Source: Flavobacterium turcicum (GTDB lineage Bacteria; Bacteroidota; Bacteroidia; Flavobacteriales; Flavobacteriaceae). Taken from it: a DNA stretch of 64,000 bases. The notes under the pieces were generated by a model that was given only the letters and a program-made list of their open reading frames with translations, had not been told where the DNA came from and made no database searches. The position numbers and the translations under genes are program-made. Positions 8,879 through 18,848 of this stretch are shown one piece after another. Position 1 is the first letter of the stretch. Each line of letters opens with the position of its first letter. The stretch spans positions 127,735 to 191,734 of the forward strand of contig NZ_JAAOBY010000004.1 of the NCBI RefSeq assembly GCF_011365745.1. The letters run 5' to 3'.

Positions 8879-9901
8879 CTAATTAGTTGATTCTCTTTCT
8901 ATCAAATGAGTCTCAATTACTTCGGTTTTATAATTTTCGTCTTCTTCATCTTCATCGGCTTCAAGGCGGTCAATTAACATTTTTGCAGCTTTGTTTCCCA
9001 TTTTTATACCACTCTGACTTACAGTTGTTATAGTAGGAGTAGAGTATTTAGAAATGATTCCATCAGTAAAGGCAATCACGGCTAAATCTCGAGGTACATT
9101 CAGACCAATTTTACTTGCTGTTTTGATGATAGTAACTGCGAATAATTCATTAACGGCAAACACGGCATCAATAGCTTTGTCTTCAAGTAACTTACCAATC
9201 GTAATTTCGCAGGTATCTACATCTTCAATTTTGATAATTAGATTTTCATCAAAAGGGATGTCGTTGTCGAGCAATGCTTTTGTGTAGCCATCGGTACGGA
9301 GCTTGCCGACACTAACATAGTCTACGGTGGTAACAAGAGCGATTTTTTTTCGGCCTTTGTCTATTAAACTTTGAACGGCTTCATAGGCTGCTGATTGATC
9401 ATCAATAATTACTTTGTCACACAAAATGTCGTTAGTCACACGGTCAAACATGACAACTGGCATGCCTTGATTGATTACTTCGGTAATATGATGAAAATCG
9501 CCTCTAAATTGTGTTTCTTTTGATAATGACATGATAAAACCGTCAATGCTACCATTGGCAAGCATCTCCATATTAAGGACTTCTTTGTCAAACGAATCGT
9601 CCGAAAGGCAAATGATAACACTATAGCCGTGCTCATTGGCAACTTGTTCGATACCATTAATTACGGTAGAGAAAAAATAGTGTACGATTTCAGGAATAAT
9701 AATTCCAATTGCCTTGGTTTTCCTGTTCTTTAGGCTTAGGGCAATATTGTTTGGTTTGTAATTGTAAAATTTAGCGAAAGCTTGCACTTTAAGTCTGGTT
9801 TCTTCGCCTATTTCGAGACTGTTTCTTAATGACTTAGAAACGGTCGAGATAGATACGTCTAATTCCTTTGCGATTTGTTTAAGCGTTATCTTCCTTTTCA
9901 T
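8879..9901 (-). CDS. LacI/GalR-family transcriptional regulator of the starch locus
   Basis: A 340-residue regulator. The N-terminal helix-turn-helix LKQIAKELDVSISTVSKSLR (about 6-25) is the LacI-type DNA-binding domain, followed by a hinge helix (about 50-60) and a periplasmic-binding-protein-like effector domain (about 60-330, beginning KAIGIIIPEI). It sits between the divergent susCDE-amylase unit and the MFS-pgmB-GH65 unit, so it most likely controls both in response to maltose or a related sugar. Bacteroides uses SusR for this job; here a LacI-type protein holds the position. Whether it represses or activates cannot be told from sequence. Confidence 0.9.
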   Translation of the reverse strand: MKRKITLKQIAKELDVSISTVSKSLRNSLEIGEETRLKVQAFAKFYNYKPNNIALSLKNRKTKAIGIIIPEIVHYFFSTVINGIEQVANEHGYSVIICLSDDSFDKEVLNMEMLANGSIDGFIMSLSKETQFRGDFHHITEVINQGMPVVMFDRVTNDILCDKVIIDDQSAAYEAVQSLIDKGRKKIALVTTVDYVSVGKLRTDGYTKALLDNDIPFDENLIIKIEDVDTCEITIGKLLEDKAIDAVFAVNELFAVTIIKTASKIGLNVPRDLAVIAFTDGIISKYSTPTITTVSQSGIKMGNKAAKMLIDRLEADEDEEDENYKTEVIETHLIERESTN

Positions 9902-10008
9902 GCTTTGAGTTGTGTGATAATTTAATTCGTAATAAAGGTAAAATTTAATTTTACAAATGGTAAATAAAGCACTGAAAATTTCAATAAATCAGAAAGTTTT
10001 CAACACTA

Positions 10009-10022
10009 TTACGTTTTCGTAA
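10009..10022. promoter_or_regulatory. TTACG-N4-CGTAA inverted repeat, candidate operator
   Basis: A 5-bp inverted repeat with a TTTT centre lies between the divergent lacI-type and susC genes, about 10 bp upstream of the likely -33 element of susC. Position fits an operator; the match is short and unproven. Confidence 0.35.
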
Positions 10023-10032
10023 CTGTATTAAA

Positions 10033-10061
10033 TTGGAGGGGTATTGTGAATCATAAATTTT
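10033..10061 (+). promoter_or_regulatory. Candidate susC promoter of the Bacteroidota type
   Basis: TTG at 10033-10035 and TAAATTTT at 10054-10061 are 18 bp apart, close to the Bacteroidota TTTG-N17-23-TAnnTTTG pattern (last base differs). This leaves a leader of about 70 nt before the susC ATG at 10138. Confidence 0.4.
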
Positions 10062-10137
10062 ACATAGATTTAACATTCGAAGTAATAGTTAAGGGTGAAA
10101 ACTCAACCAAAAAATTAAATTAAATTAAACAAAAAGT

Positions 10138-13080
10138 ATGAAAACAATTTATAAAAAGTTGTTAATTTTAGTACTGCTACTCCCTTTTAGTGTTCTTGCA
10201 CAGAGTACTGTAAGTGGGACTGTTTTGGACAAAGTTTCCGGACAGCCTATTCCAGGAGTAAACGTAAATGTGCAGGGTGCTGCCAATGGTGTTTCTACCG
10301 ATTTTGATGGTAAATATCAAATTGGGAATGTAAAAAAAGGCGATAAACTTGTCTTTTCATACATTGGATATGCCAACACAGTAATTGATTATGTAGCTCA
10401 AAAAGTGGTTAATGTAACTTTACAAGAGGATGCGAATCAGTTAAAAGAAGTAGTTATTCAAGTAGGTTACGGTACTGTTAAGAAAAAAGATGCAACAGGT
10501 GCTGTTACCGTTATCTCTTCAAAAGATTTTAACAAAGGGCCAGTAACCTCTGCAGATCAAATGATTCAAGGTAAAGTAGCTGGTTTGCAAATTATTAACG
10601 GTGGAGGTTCACCAGGTGAAGGAGCCAGTATTCGTATCCGAAGCGGGTCTTCGTTATCTGCGAGTAATGATCCTTTATTCGTAATTGATGGAGTTCCAGT
10701 TTCTAATGGAGGTGTCGAAGGAAGCAGGAATCCATTAGCAACAATCAACCAAAATAATATTGAGTCGGTTACGGTTTTAAAAGATGCTTCTGCAACCGCT
10801 ATTTATGGTTCACGTGCTTCTAATGGTGTAATCATTATCACAACCAAAAAAGGAAAAGCAGGTGATTTGCAAGTAAACTACAGTGCTAATTTACAAGTGT
10901 CTGAAGTAACAAATCAAGTTGATGCTTTGTCAGCAACTCAATTTAGAGATTATGTAAATGCAAACGGATCAGCAGCTCAAATCGCTTTGATGGGTACAGC
11001 CGATACTGACTGGCAGAAAGAAATTTACAGAACGGCAGTTGGTACTGATCATAACGTGGCTGTAAGTGGTGGAACAGATAATATCGTATATAGAGCGTCA
11101 TTAGGATATGCTAACTTAAACGGTATTTTAAAGAGAGATAATCTACAAAGAACTACTTTCTCCGCGGGCGTAACGGGTAACTTTTTTGATAATCATTTAA
11201 AGATAGAGTTGAATAACAATACTTCTGCATTAGAGAGTGACTATAGTAACCGTGGTGCAATTGGTGCGGCTATTCGTTTTGATCCAACTCAATCTGTTAG
11301 AAATGCTGATGGAAGTCTTTTTCAGTGGTATACTTCTCCAACAGAAATTAACCAGTTAGCTGGTAGAAATCCACTTTCATTAATTGAGCAGCAAAATAAC
11401 TTTGGAAGATCATACAGAAGCATTGGTAACATCCAAGCAGAGTATAAATTGCATTTTTTACCTGAATTGAAAGCGGTAGCGAACTTTGGATACGATCAAT
11501 TATCAGGAAGATCATTTGGGAATACTGATGCTAATTATTTAAACGGACTTCCAGGATCAGGGTATAACAATACTTATTTGAGAACTCAGTCTCGTTTTAA
11601 TAAAGTAATGGATTTGTACTTGAACTACAATAAAAAATTCGAATCAATCAATACGCAAGTAGATGTTACAGTTGGTTATAATTACCAAGAGTTTAGAGAG
11701 AATTATTTTTCAACAAACTTTAATTTTCAAAGTAACAATACTACAAATCCGCCAAATTACCCTTCAATACTTAATTTGCAGTCTTTGTTTGCTAGAACGA
11801 ACATATCTATAGCTGATAAATACCTTGTTACCTTATCAATTAGAAGCGATCGCTCTTCAAGATTTAGAGAAAATTTCCGTACTGCAAATTTCCCTGCTGT
11901 AGCAATAGGATGGAAATTAAATGATGAAAACTTCTTGAAAAATGTCAAGACTATTTCGACATTAAAACTTCGTGGAGGTTGGGGTATTACTGGTCAACAA
12001 GAAATAGCAAGTACTGTTTATCCATCTATTCCATTATACTTGGCTTCGAATACTGCTGCTCAGTACCAATTTGGAAGCGATTTTTTCACCACATACAGAC
12101 CATTGCCTTACAATAGTAATTTAAAGTGGGAGGAAACTACGACATTAAACGCAGGTATTGATTTTGGTTTATTCAATAACAGAATTACTGGTAGTGTGGA
12201 TGCTTATCAAAGAACAACTAATGATCTTTTGTTATTTACTCCAAACCCATCTTTTTTCGGATTCTCTAATGCTGATAACTACAATGTTGGATCTATCGAC
12301 AATAAAGGTTTAGAGGTTATGGCAGAAGTAATTCCGGTACGTAATGACAATTGGGAGTGGAGAGTAGGAGGAAACGTAACGTTCCAAAATTCAAAAATTA
12401 CTAAATTAAGTACCACTTTGCCAAATACACCAGGTATCAGTGTGGGTGGTTATGAAGGAGCTACGGGTAATACTATTCAAAACCACCAAGTAGGATTTGC
12501 ACCAAATTCTTTCTTCGTATATGAGCAAGCTTATGGTGCTGATGGTAAACCTTTAGACGGCGTATTTATTGATCGCAACGAAGATGGAATTGTGAACCAG
12601 GAAGATAAATACCGTTTTCAAAAACCAGCAGCTGATGTGTTTTATGGTTTCAATACTAGCTTGACCTACAAAAACATTGATTTTGGTATGACTTGGAGAG
12701 GATCTTGGGGTAACTACAATTACAACAACGTAGACTCCAGTAAAGGAGTTTCAAGTAATATCCTCATACGTAATACGGATTTAGCAAACGGAGTAGAAAA
12801 CTTGTTAGAAACTGATTTTAGATCAAATGATACTAAACGTTTCGAATCAGATTACTACATTCAAGATGCGTCCTTCATTCGTCTAGATAACGTGAGTGTT
12901 GGTTACACTTTTAATCAAAACAAAAGATCAACCTCATTGGTAAAAATGACTTTGTCTGCACAAAATGTATTAGTGCTTACTAAATACGAAGGTTTAGATC
13001 CAGAAATTGGTGGAGGTATTGATAGTAACTTATATCCAAGACCAATTACTTTTACGTTAGGTTTAAACGTTAATTTCTAA
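10138..13080 (+). CDS. susC: SusC-like TonB-dependent outer-membrane receptor
   Basis: A 980-residue outer-membrane transporter that imports maltodextrins in partnership with the SusD-like lipoprotein. After a signal peptide (1-22, ending LAQ) come a carboxypeptidase-regulatory-like domain (about 24-100, with GTVLDKVSGQPIPG), the plug domain (about 110-235, containing IRIRSGSSL and DPLFVIDGVPV, typical of the SusC group), and a long beta-barrel ending NVNF with the terminal aromatic residue needed for barrel insertion. Length is normal. It is followed 17 bp later by susD, as in every classic Sus pair. A TTG/TAAATTTT promoter and a possible operator lie upstream. Confidence 0.94.
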   Translation: MKTIYKKLLILVLLLPFSVLAQSTVSGTVLDKVSGQPIPGVNVNVQGAANGVSTDFDGKYQIGNVKKGDKLVFSYIGYANTVIDYVAQKVVNVTLQEDANQLKEVVIQVGYGTVKKKDATGAVTVISSKDFNKGPVTSADQMIQGKVAGLQIINGGGSPGEGASIRIRSGSSLSASNDPLFVIDGVPVSNGGVEGSRNPLATINQNNIESVTVLKDASATAIYGSRASNGVIIITTKKGKAGDLQVNYSANLQVSEVTNQVDALSATQFRDYVNANGSAAQIALMGTADTDWQKEIYRTAVGTDHNVAVSGGTDNIVYRASLGYANLNGILKRDNLQRTTFSAGVTGNFFDNHLKIELNNNTSALESDYSNRGAIGAAIRFDPTQSVRNADGSLFQWYTSPTEINQLAGRNPLSLIEQQNNFGRSYRSIGNIQAEYKLHFLPELKAVANFGYDQLSGRSFGNTDANYLNGLPGSGYNNTYLRTQSRFNKVMDLYLNYNKKFESINTQVDVTVGYNYQEFRENYFSTNFNFQSNNTTNPPNYPSILNLQSLFARTNISIADKYLVTLSIRSDRSSRFRENFRTANFPAVAIGWKLNDENFLKNVKTISTLKLRGGWGITGQQEIASTVYPSIPLYLASNTAAQYQFGSDFFTTYRPLPYNSNLKWEETTTLNAGIDFGLFNNRITGSVDAYQRTTNDLLLFTPNPSFFGFSNADNYNVGSIDNKGLEVMAEVIPVRNDNWEWRVGGNVTFQNSKITKLSTTLPNTPGISVGGYEGATGNTIQNHQVGFAPNSFFVYEQAYGADGKPLDGVFIDRNEDGIVNQEDKYRFQKPAADVFYGFNTSLTYKNIDFGMTWRGSWGNYNYNNVDSSKGVSSNILIRNTDLANGVENLLETDFRSNDTKRFESDYYIQDASFIRLDNVSVGYTFNQNKRSTSLVKMTLSAQNVLVLTKYEGLDPEIGGGIDSNLYPRPITFTLGLNVNF

Positions 13081-13097
13081 TACAAAAAATAAGAAAA

Positions 13098-14699
13098 ATG
13101 AAAAAGATACAAATCAAATTATTGGGTGTTTCTTTGTTACTGATGGTGATGTTATTCCCCTCATGTACCAATGATCTTGAACAGTCTCCAGAGGGAAATA
13201 CCGCCATTCCAGGTGATGAATTTTTTAATTCGCCACAATCCTACAAGCAATTTTTAGCAAAATTGTATGCTGGATTTGCTACATCAGGTCAGTCTGCAGC
13301 AGGCTCACCAGATATTTCTGGAATTGATGAAGGTGAAAGCCAGTACATTAGAGGTTTTTGGTTAATGCAGGAGTTGACTACTGATGAAGCAGTTATCGCT
13401 TGGAATGATGGTACAATTAAAGACTTACATTCGCAGACTTGGACTTCATTAGACCGTTTTATTACTGCTACTTTCGCGCGATTCTCTTTTCAAGTAGTGA
13501 ACTGCAACGAGTTTTTAAGACAAACAACTGATGAAAAACTTGCTGCTAGAGGCGTTACTGATCCTGCTTTATTAACAGAAATCAAAACTTATAGAGCTGA
13601 GGCCCGTTTTTTAAGAGCTATCACTTATTGGCACTTAATTGATATGTTTGGTGGAGGGTCATTAGTAACAGAGAATTCTCCAACTTCTTTCTTTTATCCA
13701 GAATATGCTACGAGAGCTGAATTGTATAAATTTGTTGACGAAGAGTTAACAGCAATTACACCAGAATTAAAAGCTCCAAAATCAAACGAGGCATATCGCG
13801 TTGACCAAGCAGCAGCTTGGATGTTGCAAGCTAAATTGTACATGAATGCAAAAGTGTATGTTGGTACAGATAATTATGCAGGAGCTTTGCCATTAATCAA
13901 TAAAGTTATCGCTTCAGGATACAGATTGCACAACAATTACAACCAATTGTTTTATGCTGATAATGACAAGAACGGAGCTCAAAACGAATTTATTTTTGCT
14001 ATTGCTTTTGATGGTTTAAGAACACAAACTTACGGAGGAACAACTTTCTTGACACACGCACCTGTTGGTGGTTCAATGAATGCCGCAGAGTTTGGGATCA
14101 ACGGTGGATGGGCTGGTATCAGAACTACTTCAGCTTTTGTTGATAAGTTTGATGCTAATACTACAGATGCCAGAGGCCAATTTTATACAAATGGTCAAAC
14201 TAAAGAAATCAAAGATATTGGTAATTTCACGGAGGGTTATGCGATTCAAAAATTTAGAAATATTGATGTAAATGGTGTTCAAGGTTCCGATAAGTCAGGT
14301 GATTTTTCTGATTCTGATTTCCCAATGTTTCGTCTAGCGGATGCTTATTTAATGTATGCAGAGTGCGCTGTTGTTGGTAGAGTAGGTGATTTAGCAACTG
14401 CTAGAGGTTATGTGAATGCTTTACGCACTAGAGCTAATGCTGGAACTGTTGCATCTTTAAACGCTGATGCTACTGGTGCTACCTTGATTTTAGATGAAAG
14501 AGCAAGAGAATTACACTGGGAAGGTCACAGAAGAACCGATTTAATTCGTTTCGGCAGATTTACAGGCGGTACGTACGTATGGCCATGGAAAGGAAATGTA
14601 GCAGGTGGCGCACCAACTCAAGCTTTTAGAAACTTATTTCCAATTCCTGCCATAGCCTTGGCATCAAACTCTAAACTAAAACAAAACCCAGGATATTAA
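13098..14699 (+). CDS. susD: SusD-like surface glycan-binding lipoprotein
   Basis: A 533-residue RagB/SusD family protein. The signal ends FPSC with Cys23 lipidated, followed by TNDLEQSPEG, a short acidic stretch like the Bacteroidota surface-export signal. The family fold is tetratricopeptide-like; visible family stretches are YRAEARFLRAITYWHLIDMFGG shortened to the RAEARFLRA core (about 166-174) and the C-terminal DERARELHWEGHRRTDLIRFG core with ERARELHWEG. It forms the lid of the SusC pore and captures starch oligosaccharides. Its gene is 17 bp after susC and 21 bp before susE. Confidence 0.94.
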   Translation: MKKIQIKLLGVSLLLMVMLFPSCTNDLEQSPEGNTAIPGDEFFNSPQSYKQFLAKLYAGFATSGQSAAGSPDISGIDEGESQYIRGFWLMQELTTDEAVIAWNDGTIKDLHSQTWTSLDRFITATFARFSFQVVNCNEFLRQTTDEKLAARGVTDPALLTEIKTYRAEARFLRAITYWHLIDMFGGGSLVTENSPTSFFYPEYATRAELYKFVDEELTAITPELKAPKSNEAYRVDQAAAWMLQAKLYMNAKVYVGTDNYAGALPLINKVIASGYRLHNNYNQLFYADNDKNGAQNEFIFAIAFDGLRTQTYGGTTFLTHAPVGGSMNAAEFGINGGWAGIRTTSAFVDKFDANTTDARGQFYTNGQTKEIKDIGNFTEGYAIQKFRNIDVNGVQGSDKSGDFSDSDFPMFRLADAYLMYAECAVVGRVGDLATARGYVNALRTRANAGTVASLNADATGATLILDERARELHWEGHRRTDLIRFGRFTGGTYVWPWKGNVAGGAPTQAFRNLFPIPAIALASNSKLKQNPGY

Positions 14700-14720
14700 T
14701 AATCAATTAATTATAACAAA

Positions 14721-15833
14721 ATGAAAAATATAACTAAATCAGTAATTGCTTTATTTGCGGTACTTGCTTTGTCTTGTAACGTAGAAGATGTAGAGGACAG
14801 ACCAGTAATTGAGGGTATTGACACTCCAGAAATGGTTGCTCCAGAAAATGATAAATCATACGTTTTACTTGAAAATAATGCAAACAACGTTGCAGAGCGT
14901 TTCGTTTGGACAGAAGCAAACTACGATGGTGCAGTTGAAATTGGGTACAAACTTTTAATTGACGTTAAAGGTGGCGATTTTACTAAAGCTGTTGAAATAG
15001 GTGGTACATCAGGTTCAACTCAAGCAGAGGTAAGTGTGAAAACTTTAAATCAAGCAGTAATCCAATTAGGAGGAATTCCTGAAACATTGGGTTCTTATGA
15101 TGTAAAAGTGGTATCTAGTATTGCTGGTATTCAAAAAATGATGTCTGAAAAACCACTTACAATTATTGTAAATGCTTACACAGGATTGGTTCCTTATGCA
15201 TTTACAGACTGGTATTTTGTTGGTGATGCTACAACTTCTGGATGGAACAACAACAATAAAAATCAACCTCTTTTTAGAAGTGGAACTAATACAAAAGTAT
15301 ACCAATATACAGGTTTCTTTAAAGCTGGTGCATTTAAATTGATTTCAACTCCTGGACAATGGGCTCCAATGTATGGTAGAGGTGATAATGGTTCAATTGT
15401 AGCTAGACCAACTGAGGCTGATGCAGATCCATCAACTTTTGATATCGCTGCTGATGGTTACTATACTTTCTCTGTTAATATTGAAACTCTTAAATATACT
15501 TTAGTTGCTTACAACGCTCCTACAGCTGCAACTTTCCCAACAGTGGGGATTATTGGAAACAGTACACCATTAGGATGGGACGCTTCAACTCCAATGACTA
15601 AATCGACATTTGATCCTCATATCTGGACTATAGATGTGTTGGCACTAGTTGATGGAAAAGCTAAATTTAGAGCTAACAATGCTTGGGATGTAAACTGGGG
15701 TGGTAATACTGCTTTTTCAGCTTTCCCAAACAATGGTACTAGTGGAGGAGATATTCCAGTTGCCAAGTCTAAATATAAAATTTTCTTCAATGATTTAGAC
15801 GGTAGTTACTTGATGATTCCAAATCAAAAATAA
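14721..15833 (+). CDS. susE: SusE-like outer-membrane starch-binding lipoprotein
   Basis: A 370-residue lipoprotein with the signal ending LALSC (Cys19), followed by NVEDVEDRP, a strongly acidic stretch expected to send it to the cell surface. An N-terminal Ig-like domain (about 30-150) precedes two repeated beta-sandwich units, each with a WYFVGDAT- or VGIIGNST-like opening and Trp-rich strands, as in SusE/SusF starch-binding modules. It likely holds starch at the surface and has no catalytic role. It is shorter than Bacteroides SusF. A terminator hairpin directly follows the stop codon. Confidence 0.85.
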   Translation: MKNITKSVIALFAVLALSCNVEDVEDRPVIEGIDTPEMVAPENDKSYVLLENNANNVAERFVWTEANYDGAVEIGYKLLIDVKGGDFTKAVEIGGTSGSTQAEVSVKTLNQAVIQLGGIPETLGSYDVKVVSSIAGIQKMMSEKPLTIIVNAYTGLVPYAFTDWYFVGDATTSGWNNNNKNQPLFRSGTNTKVYQYTGFFKAGAFKLISTPGQWAPMYGRGDNGSIVARPTEADADPSTFDIAADGYYTFSVNIETLKYTLVAYNAPTAATFPTVGIIGNSTPLGWDASTPMTKSTFDPHIWTIDVLALVDGKAKFRANNAWDVNWGGNTAFSAFPNNGTSGGDIPVAKSKYKIFFNDLDGSYLMIPNQK

Positions 15834-15845
15834 ATTGTTATTAAG

Positions 15846-15879
15846 AAAGGGCTGTCAATTGATAGCCCTTTTCTTTCTT
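15846..15879 (+). terminator. Hairpin between susE and the secreted amylase gene (terminator/attenuator)
   Basis: AAAGGGCT (15846-15853) pairs with AGCCCTTT (15864-15871). The loop sequence GTCAATTGAT extends the stem with one G-U pair, and TTCTTTCTT follows. It lies 12 nt after the susE stop and 19 nt before the amylase ATG, so it probably lowers amylase expression relative to susCDE. Confidence 0.7.
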
Positions 15880-15897
15880 ACACAAATATTTATAACT

Positions 15898-18786
15898 ATG
15901 AAAAAAATACTACTCTTTTTGTTTTTGTGCCTCGGAGTTACTGTCTCAGCACAACAACAAAACATACCTTATGTAATTACTCCAGCTTCTTTTGAAGCGA
16001 CTACATCTATAACCATTACAATCAATGGTTCTTCAGTAAATGAGGCTGCATGGGGTGTCACAGGAAACGCTTTGTATCTTTGGTCTTGGTCTTTCGATAT
16101 CAATAGAGCCAATTTGCAAGACTGTCCTACCAATGGTTCTTGGACCGCCTCTAACGAAGCCAACCGATTTAACTACAATTCAGCTACTGATACCTACGCA
16201 ATAACTTTTACACCAACTGTTTTTTATAACAGAGCATCAATTGGTAGAATTGGATTTTTGGTTAAGGCCAAAGACGGAACTGGCGACAAAAAATCGCAAG
16301 ATAACTTAGTTGATGTAGGTGCTTTTCAGGTCAACTTAACTAGTCCTTCTGAAAATAGTTCTACTATCATTGCCTCGGGTGGGAGCCTAAATATTGCAGC
16401 CAACAATAGCGGAGGTACTGCAAGTTATGTGCTTAAAGCAAATGGAGCAACACTTCATACGAATACTGCCACTGCTAATTATACTTTTAGTCATACCAAT
16501 ATCACTGGTAATCAAAATTACGAACTTCAAGTAACGCAAGGAAGCACTGTTATAATTAAAAAATTCAGTGCTATTGTAAATCCTAATGCAGTGAGTGAAG
16601 CAATTCCAGCGGGTTTAGTAGATGGTATTAATTACAATTCAAGTGATGCAACTAAAGCGACATTGGTTTTAGATGCTCCTTTTAAAGACTTTGTGTATGT
16701 AGCAGGAAGTTTTAATAATTGGCAACCAACCACAGCCTATGCCATGAAAAAAGATCCCAATTCTACTAAATTTTGGTTAGAATTGACAGGTTTAACATCT
16801 GGTGTGAATTATACCTATCAGTATTGGGTAGTTGATCAAACGCCAATTTCAGGAACCCCATCTTTAGTAAAAACGGCTGATCCTTATTCTACTTTAGTTT
16901 TGTCTCCTTTTGATGATGGTGGTATTCCTGCTGCAAAATATCCAAATATGCCTGTTTATCCTGCGGGTCAGGATCGTGAGGTAACAGTATTGCAAACTGG
17001 CAAGACACCGTATGCTTGGAGCGCAGCAACAACCAATTTTGTTAAACCCGCCAAAGAAAAATTGGTAGTTTATGAATTGTTAGTTCGTGATTTTGATGCC
17101 AACCGCAGTTATCAAGATTTGATTAATAAAATAGATTATTTTAAGAATTTAAAAATTAATGCAATCGAGTTAATGCCCGTAATGGAGTATGAAGGTAACG
17201 AAAGCTGGGGCTACAATACTTCTTTCCATATGGCATTGGATAAGTTTTATGGTACATCAGATAAGTTGAAAGAATTTATCGACCTGTGCCATCAAAACGG
17301 AATCGCCGTAATTTTAGATGTGGCTTTGAATCACGCTTTTGGTAGAAATCCAATGCTTCGCATGTGGATGAATGATCCTGATGGTGATGGCTGGGGTTCT
17401 CCATCTACAGAGAATCCATATTTTAATACCACAGCAATGCATAGTTATAGTGTAGGTGAAGATTTTAATCACCAACAACCAAGAACTCAAAATTATGTGC
17501 AACGCGTTATTAAACAATGGGTCGAAGAATATAAAATTGATGGTTTCCGTTGGGATTTAACTAAAGGTTTCACACAAAATTGTCCTGCTAATGTGGCTGG
17601 TGGTCAAGAAAATTGTACTGGAAACAGACAACAAGATCGCGTAGATGTATTGCGTAAGTATGCTGATTATTCTTGGAATCTAGATCCTACACATTACGTT
17701 ATTTTCGAACATTTAGGAGGTAATGATGAAGAGCAACAATGGGCTAATTATCGTTTGAACGAAACTCCTAGCAAAGGAGTAATGATGTGGGGAATTATGA
17801 CTTTTGATTACAACAATCTTTCAAAAGGTAACTCTGGAAACATCTTTAGGATGAATGCTTCTAGCCGTGGTTTTAACGCACACCGTTTGATGGGTTATGC
17901 GGAGAGTCACGATGAGGAACGTTTGATGTACAATAATCTACAATCGGGTAACTCAAGTAATGCAAACCATGATGTAAAGAATTTAAATATAGCCTTGTCA
18001 AGAATGTCAGCACTAGGAGCAGTTTCTCTTTTGGTTCCAGGACCAAAAATGATTTGGCAGTTTGGCGAATTAGGATGGGAAAAATCAATCTTTTCTTGTA
18101 ACAATGGTACTGTAAACTCTCCGTCAGACACTACTTCTGGAGATTGTAAATTAGACACTAAACCACAACCACAATGGACAGGCAATTGGTTAGGTGATAC
18201 CAACAGAAGTAAAATTTACGATGATTGGGCTAAAATGATTACTTTGAAAACCATGGAGCCTGTGTTTTTAGGAACGGCGACTATTAACAACAGTAGTTCA
18301 TTATTCCCAAATATTAAAATCACCAATAACGATCTTGCGTCAACTCAATTAAAAGATGTGTTGATTGTGGCAAACTTTAATGTTATTGCTCAAAATGTAC
18401 CTTCTGGTTTTCCGTATACGGGTACTTGGTATAATTTAATGGACAATACGCCACTTACAGTAATTAGTACCACGCAAACCATTACTTTGCAACCTGGCGA
18501 ATTCAAAATTTTTGGTAATAAAACGGCTACTTTAGCTATTGCTGACTATGAAAAAGCAGAAACTTTGGTTTTGTATCCTAATCCAGTAGCTTCGTTTTTT
18601 ACATTGAATGAATCAATTGTAAAAGTAGAGATATATTCAATTACGGGTCAATTAGTTAAAAGCTTCAAAGGGACTGGAACTGTGGGACAATCTTTCTCAG
18701 TAAGCGATTTGAATCAAGGGCTTTATATCGTAAAGGCTACAAATGAAAATAATGCAGAAAAAGTGTTGAAGTTACTTAAAAACTAA
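15898..18786 (+). CDS. Secreted multidomain GH13 alpha-amylase with T9SS sorting domain
   Basis: A 962-residue extracellular amylase. In order: signal peptide (1-19, ending VSAQ), N-terminal beta domains (about 25-235), a CBM48-like starch-binding module (about 260-325, VYVAGSFNNWQ), the GH13 barrel (about 390-800) and a C-terminal type IX secretion type A sorting domain (about 890-962, starting LVLYPNPV). Catalytic residues: Asp474 and His479 (LDVALNH), Arg551 and nucleophile Asp553 (GFRWD), acid/base Glu604 (IFEHLGG), His671 and Asp672 (ESHDEE). The ATG at 15898 is chosen: the longer frame begins at a TTG two bases after susE and would put a charged extension before the signal peptide. It replaces the SusG lipoprotein of Bacteroides. 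Confidence 0.93.
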   Translation: MKKILLFLFLCLGVTVSAQQQNIPYVITPASFEATTSITITINGSSVNEAAWGVTGNALYLWSWSFDINRANLQDCPTNGSWTASNEANRFNYNSATDTYAITFTPTVFYNRASIGRIGFLVKAKDGTGDKKSQDNLVDVGAFQVNLTSPSENSSTIIASGGSLNIAANNSGGTASYVLKANGATLHTNTATANYTFSHTNITGNQNYELQVTQGSTVIIKKFSAIVNPNAVSEAIPAGLVDGINYNSSDATKATLVLDAPFKDFVYVAGSFNNWQPTTAYAMKKDPNSTKFWLELTGLTSGVNYTYQYWVVDQTPISGTPSLVKTADPYSTLVLSPFDDGGIPAAKYPNMPVYPAGQDREVTVLQTGKTPYAWSAATTNFVKPAKEKLVVYELLVRDFDANRSYQDLINKIDYFKNLKINAIELMPVMEYEGNESWGYNTSFHMALDKFYGTSDKLKEFIDLCHQNGIAVILDVALNHAFGRNPMLRMWMNDPDGDGWGSPSTENPYFNTTAMHSYSVGEDFNHQQPRTQNYVQRVIKQWVEEYKIDGFRWDLTKGFTQNCPANVAGGQENCTGNRQQDRVDVLRKYADYSWNLDPTHYVIFEHLGGNDEEQQWANYRLNETPSKGVMMWGIMTFDYNNLSKGNSGNIFRMNASSRGFNAHRLMGYAESHDEERLMYNNLQSGNSSNANHDVKNLNIALSRMSALGAVSLLVPGPKMIWQFGELGWEKSIFSCNNGTVNSPSDTTSGDCKLDTKPQPQWTGNWLGDTNRSKIYDDWAKMITLKTMEPVFLGTATINNSSSLFPNIKITNNDLASTQLKDVLIVANFNVIAQNVPSGFPYTGTWYNLMDNTPLTVISTTQTITLQPGEFKIFGNKTATLAIADYEKAETLVLYPNPVASFFTLNESIVKVEIYSITGQLVKSFKGTGTVGQSFSVSDLNQGLYIVKATNENNAEKVLKLLKN

Positions 18787-18804
18787 ACCTATTTGCTATA
18801 ATTT

Positions 18805-18840
18805 AAAAAGGCTGCTTTAATTGTAAAGCAGCCTTTTTTT
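18805..18840. terminator. Bidirectional terminator between the amylase and acs
   Basis: A 15-bp stem, 18805-18819 with 18824-18838, contains AAGGCTGCTTTA. It is bounded by an A run on the left and a T run on the right, so it can stop transcription from both converging genes. Confidence 0.88.
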
Positions 18841-18848
18841 GTTTTCTG

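Noticed and set aside
15835..15897. TTG start for the secreted amylase
   Set aside because: It would put a charged stretch and a terminator hairpin in the coding region before the signal peptide; the ATG at 15898 gives a clean signal.
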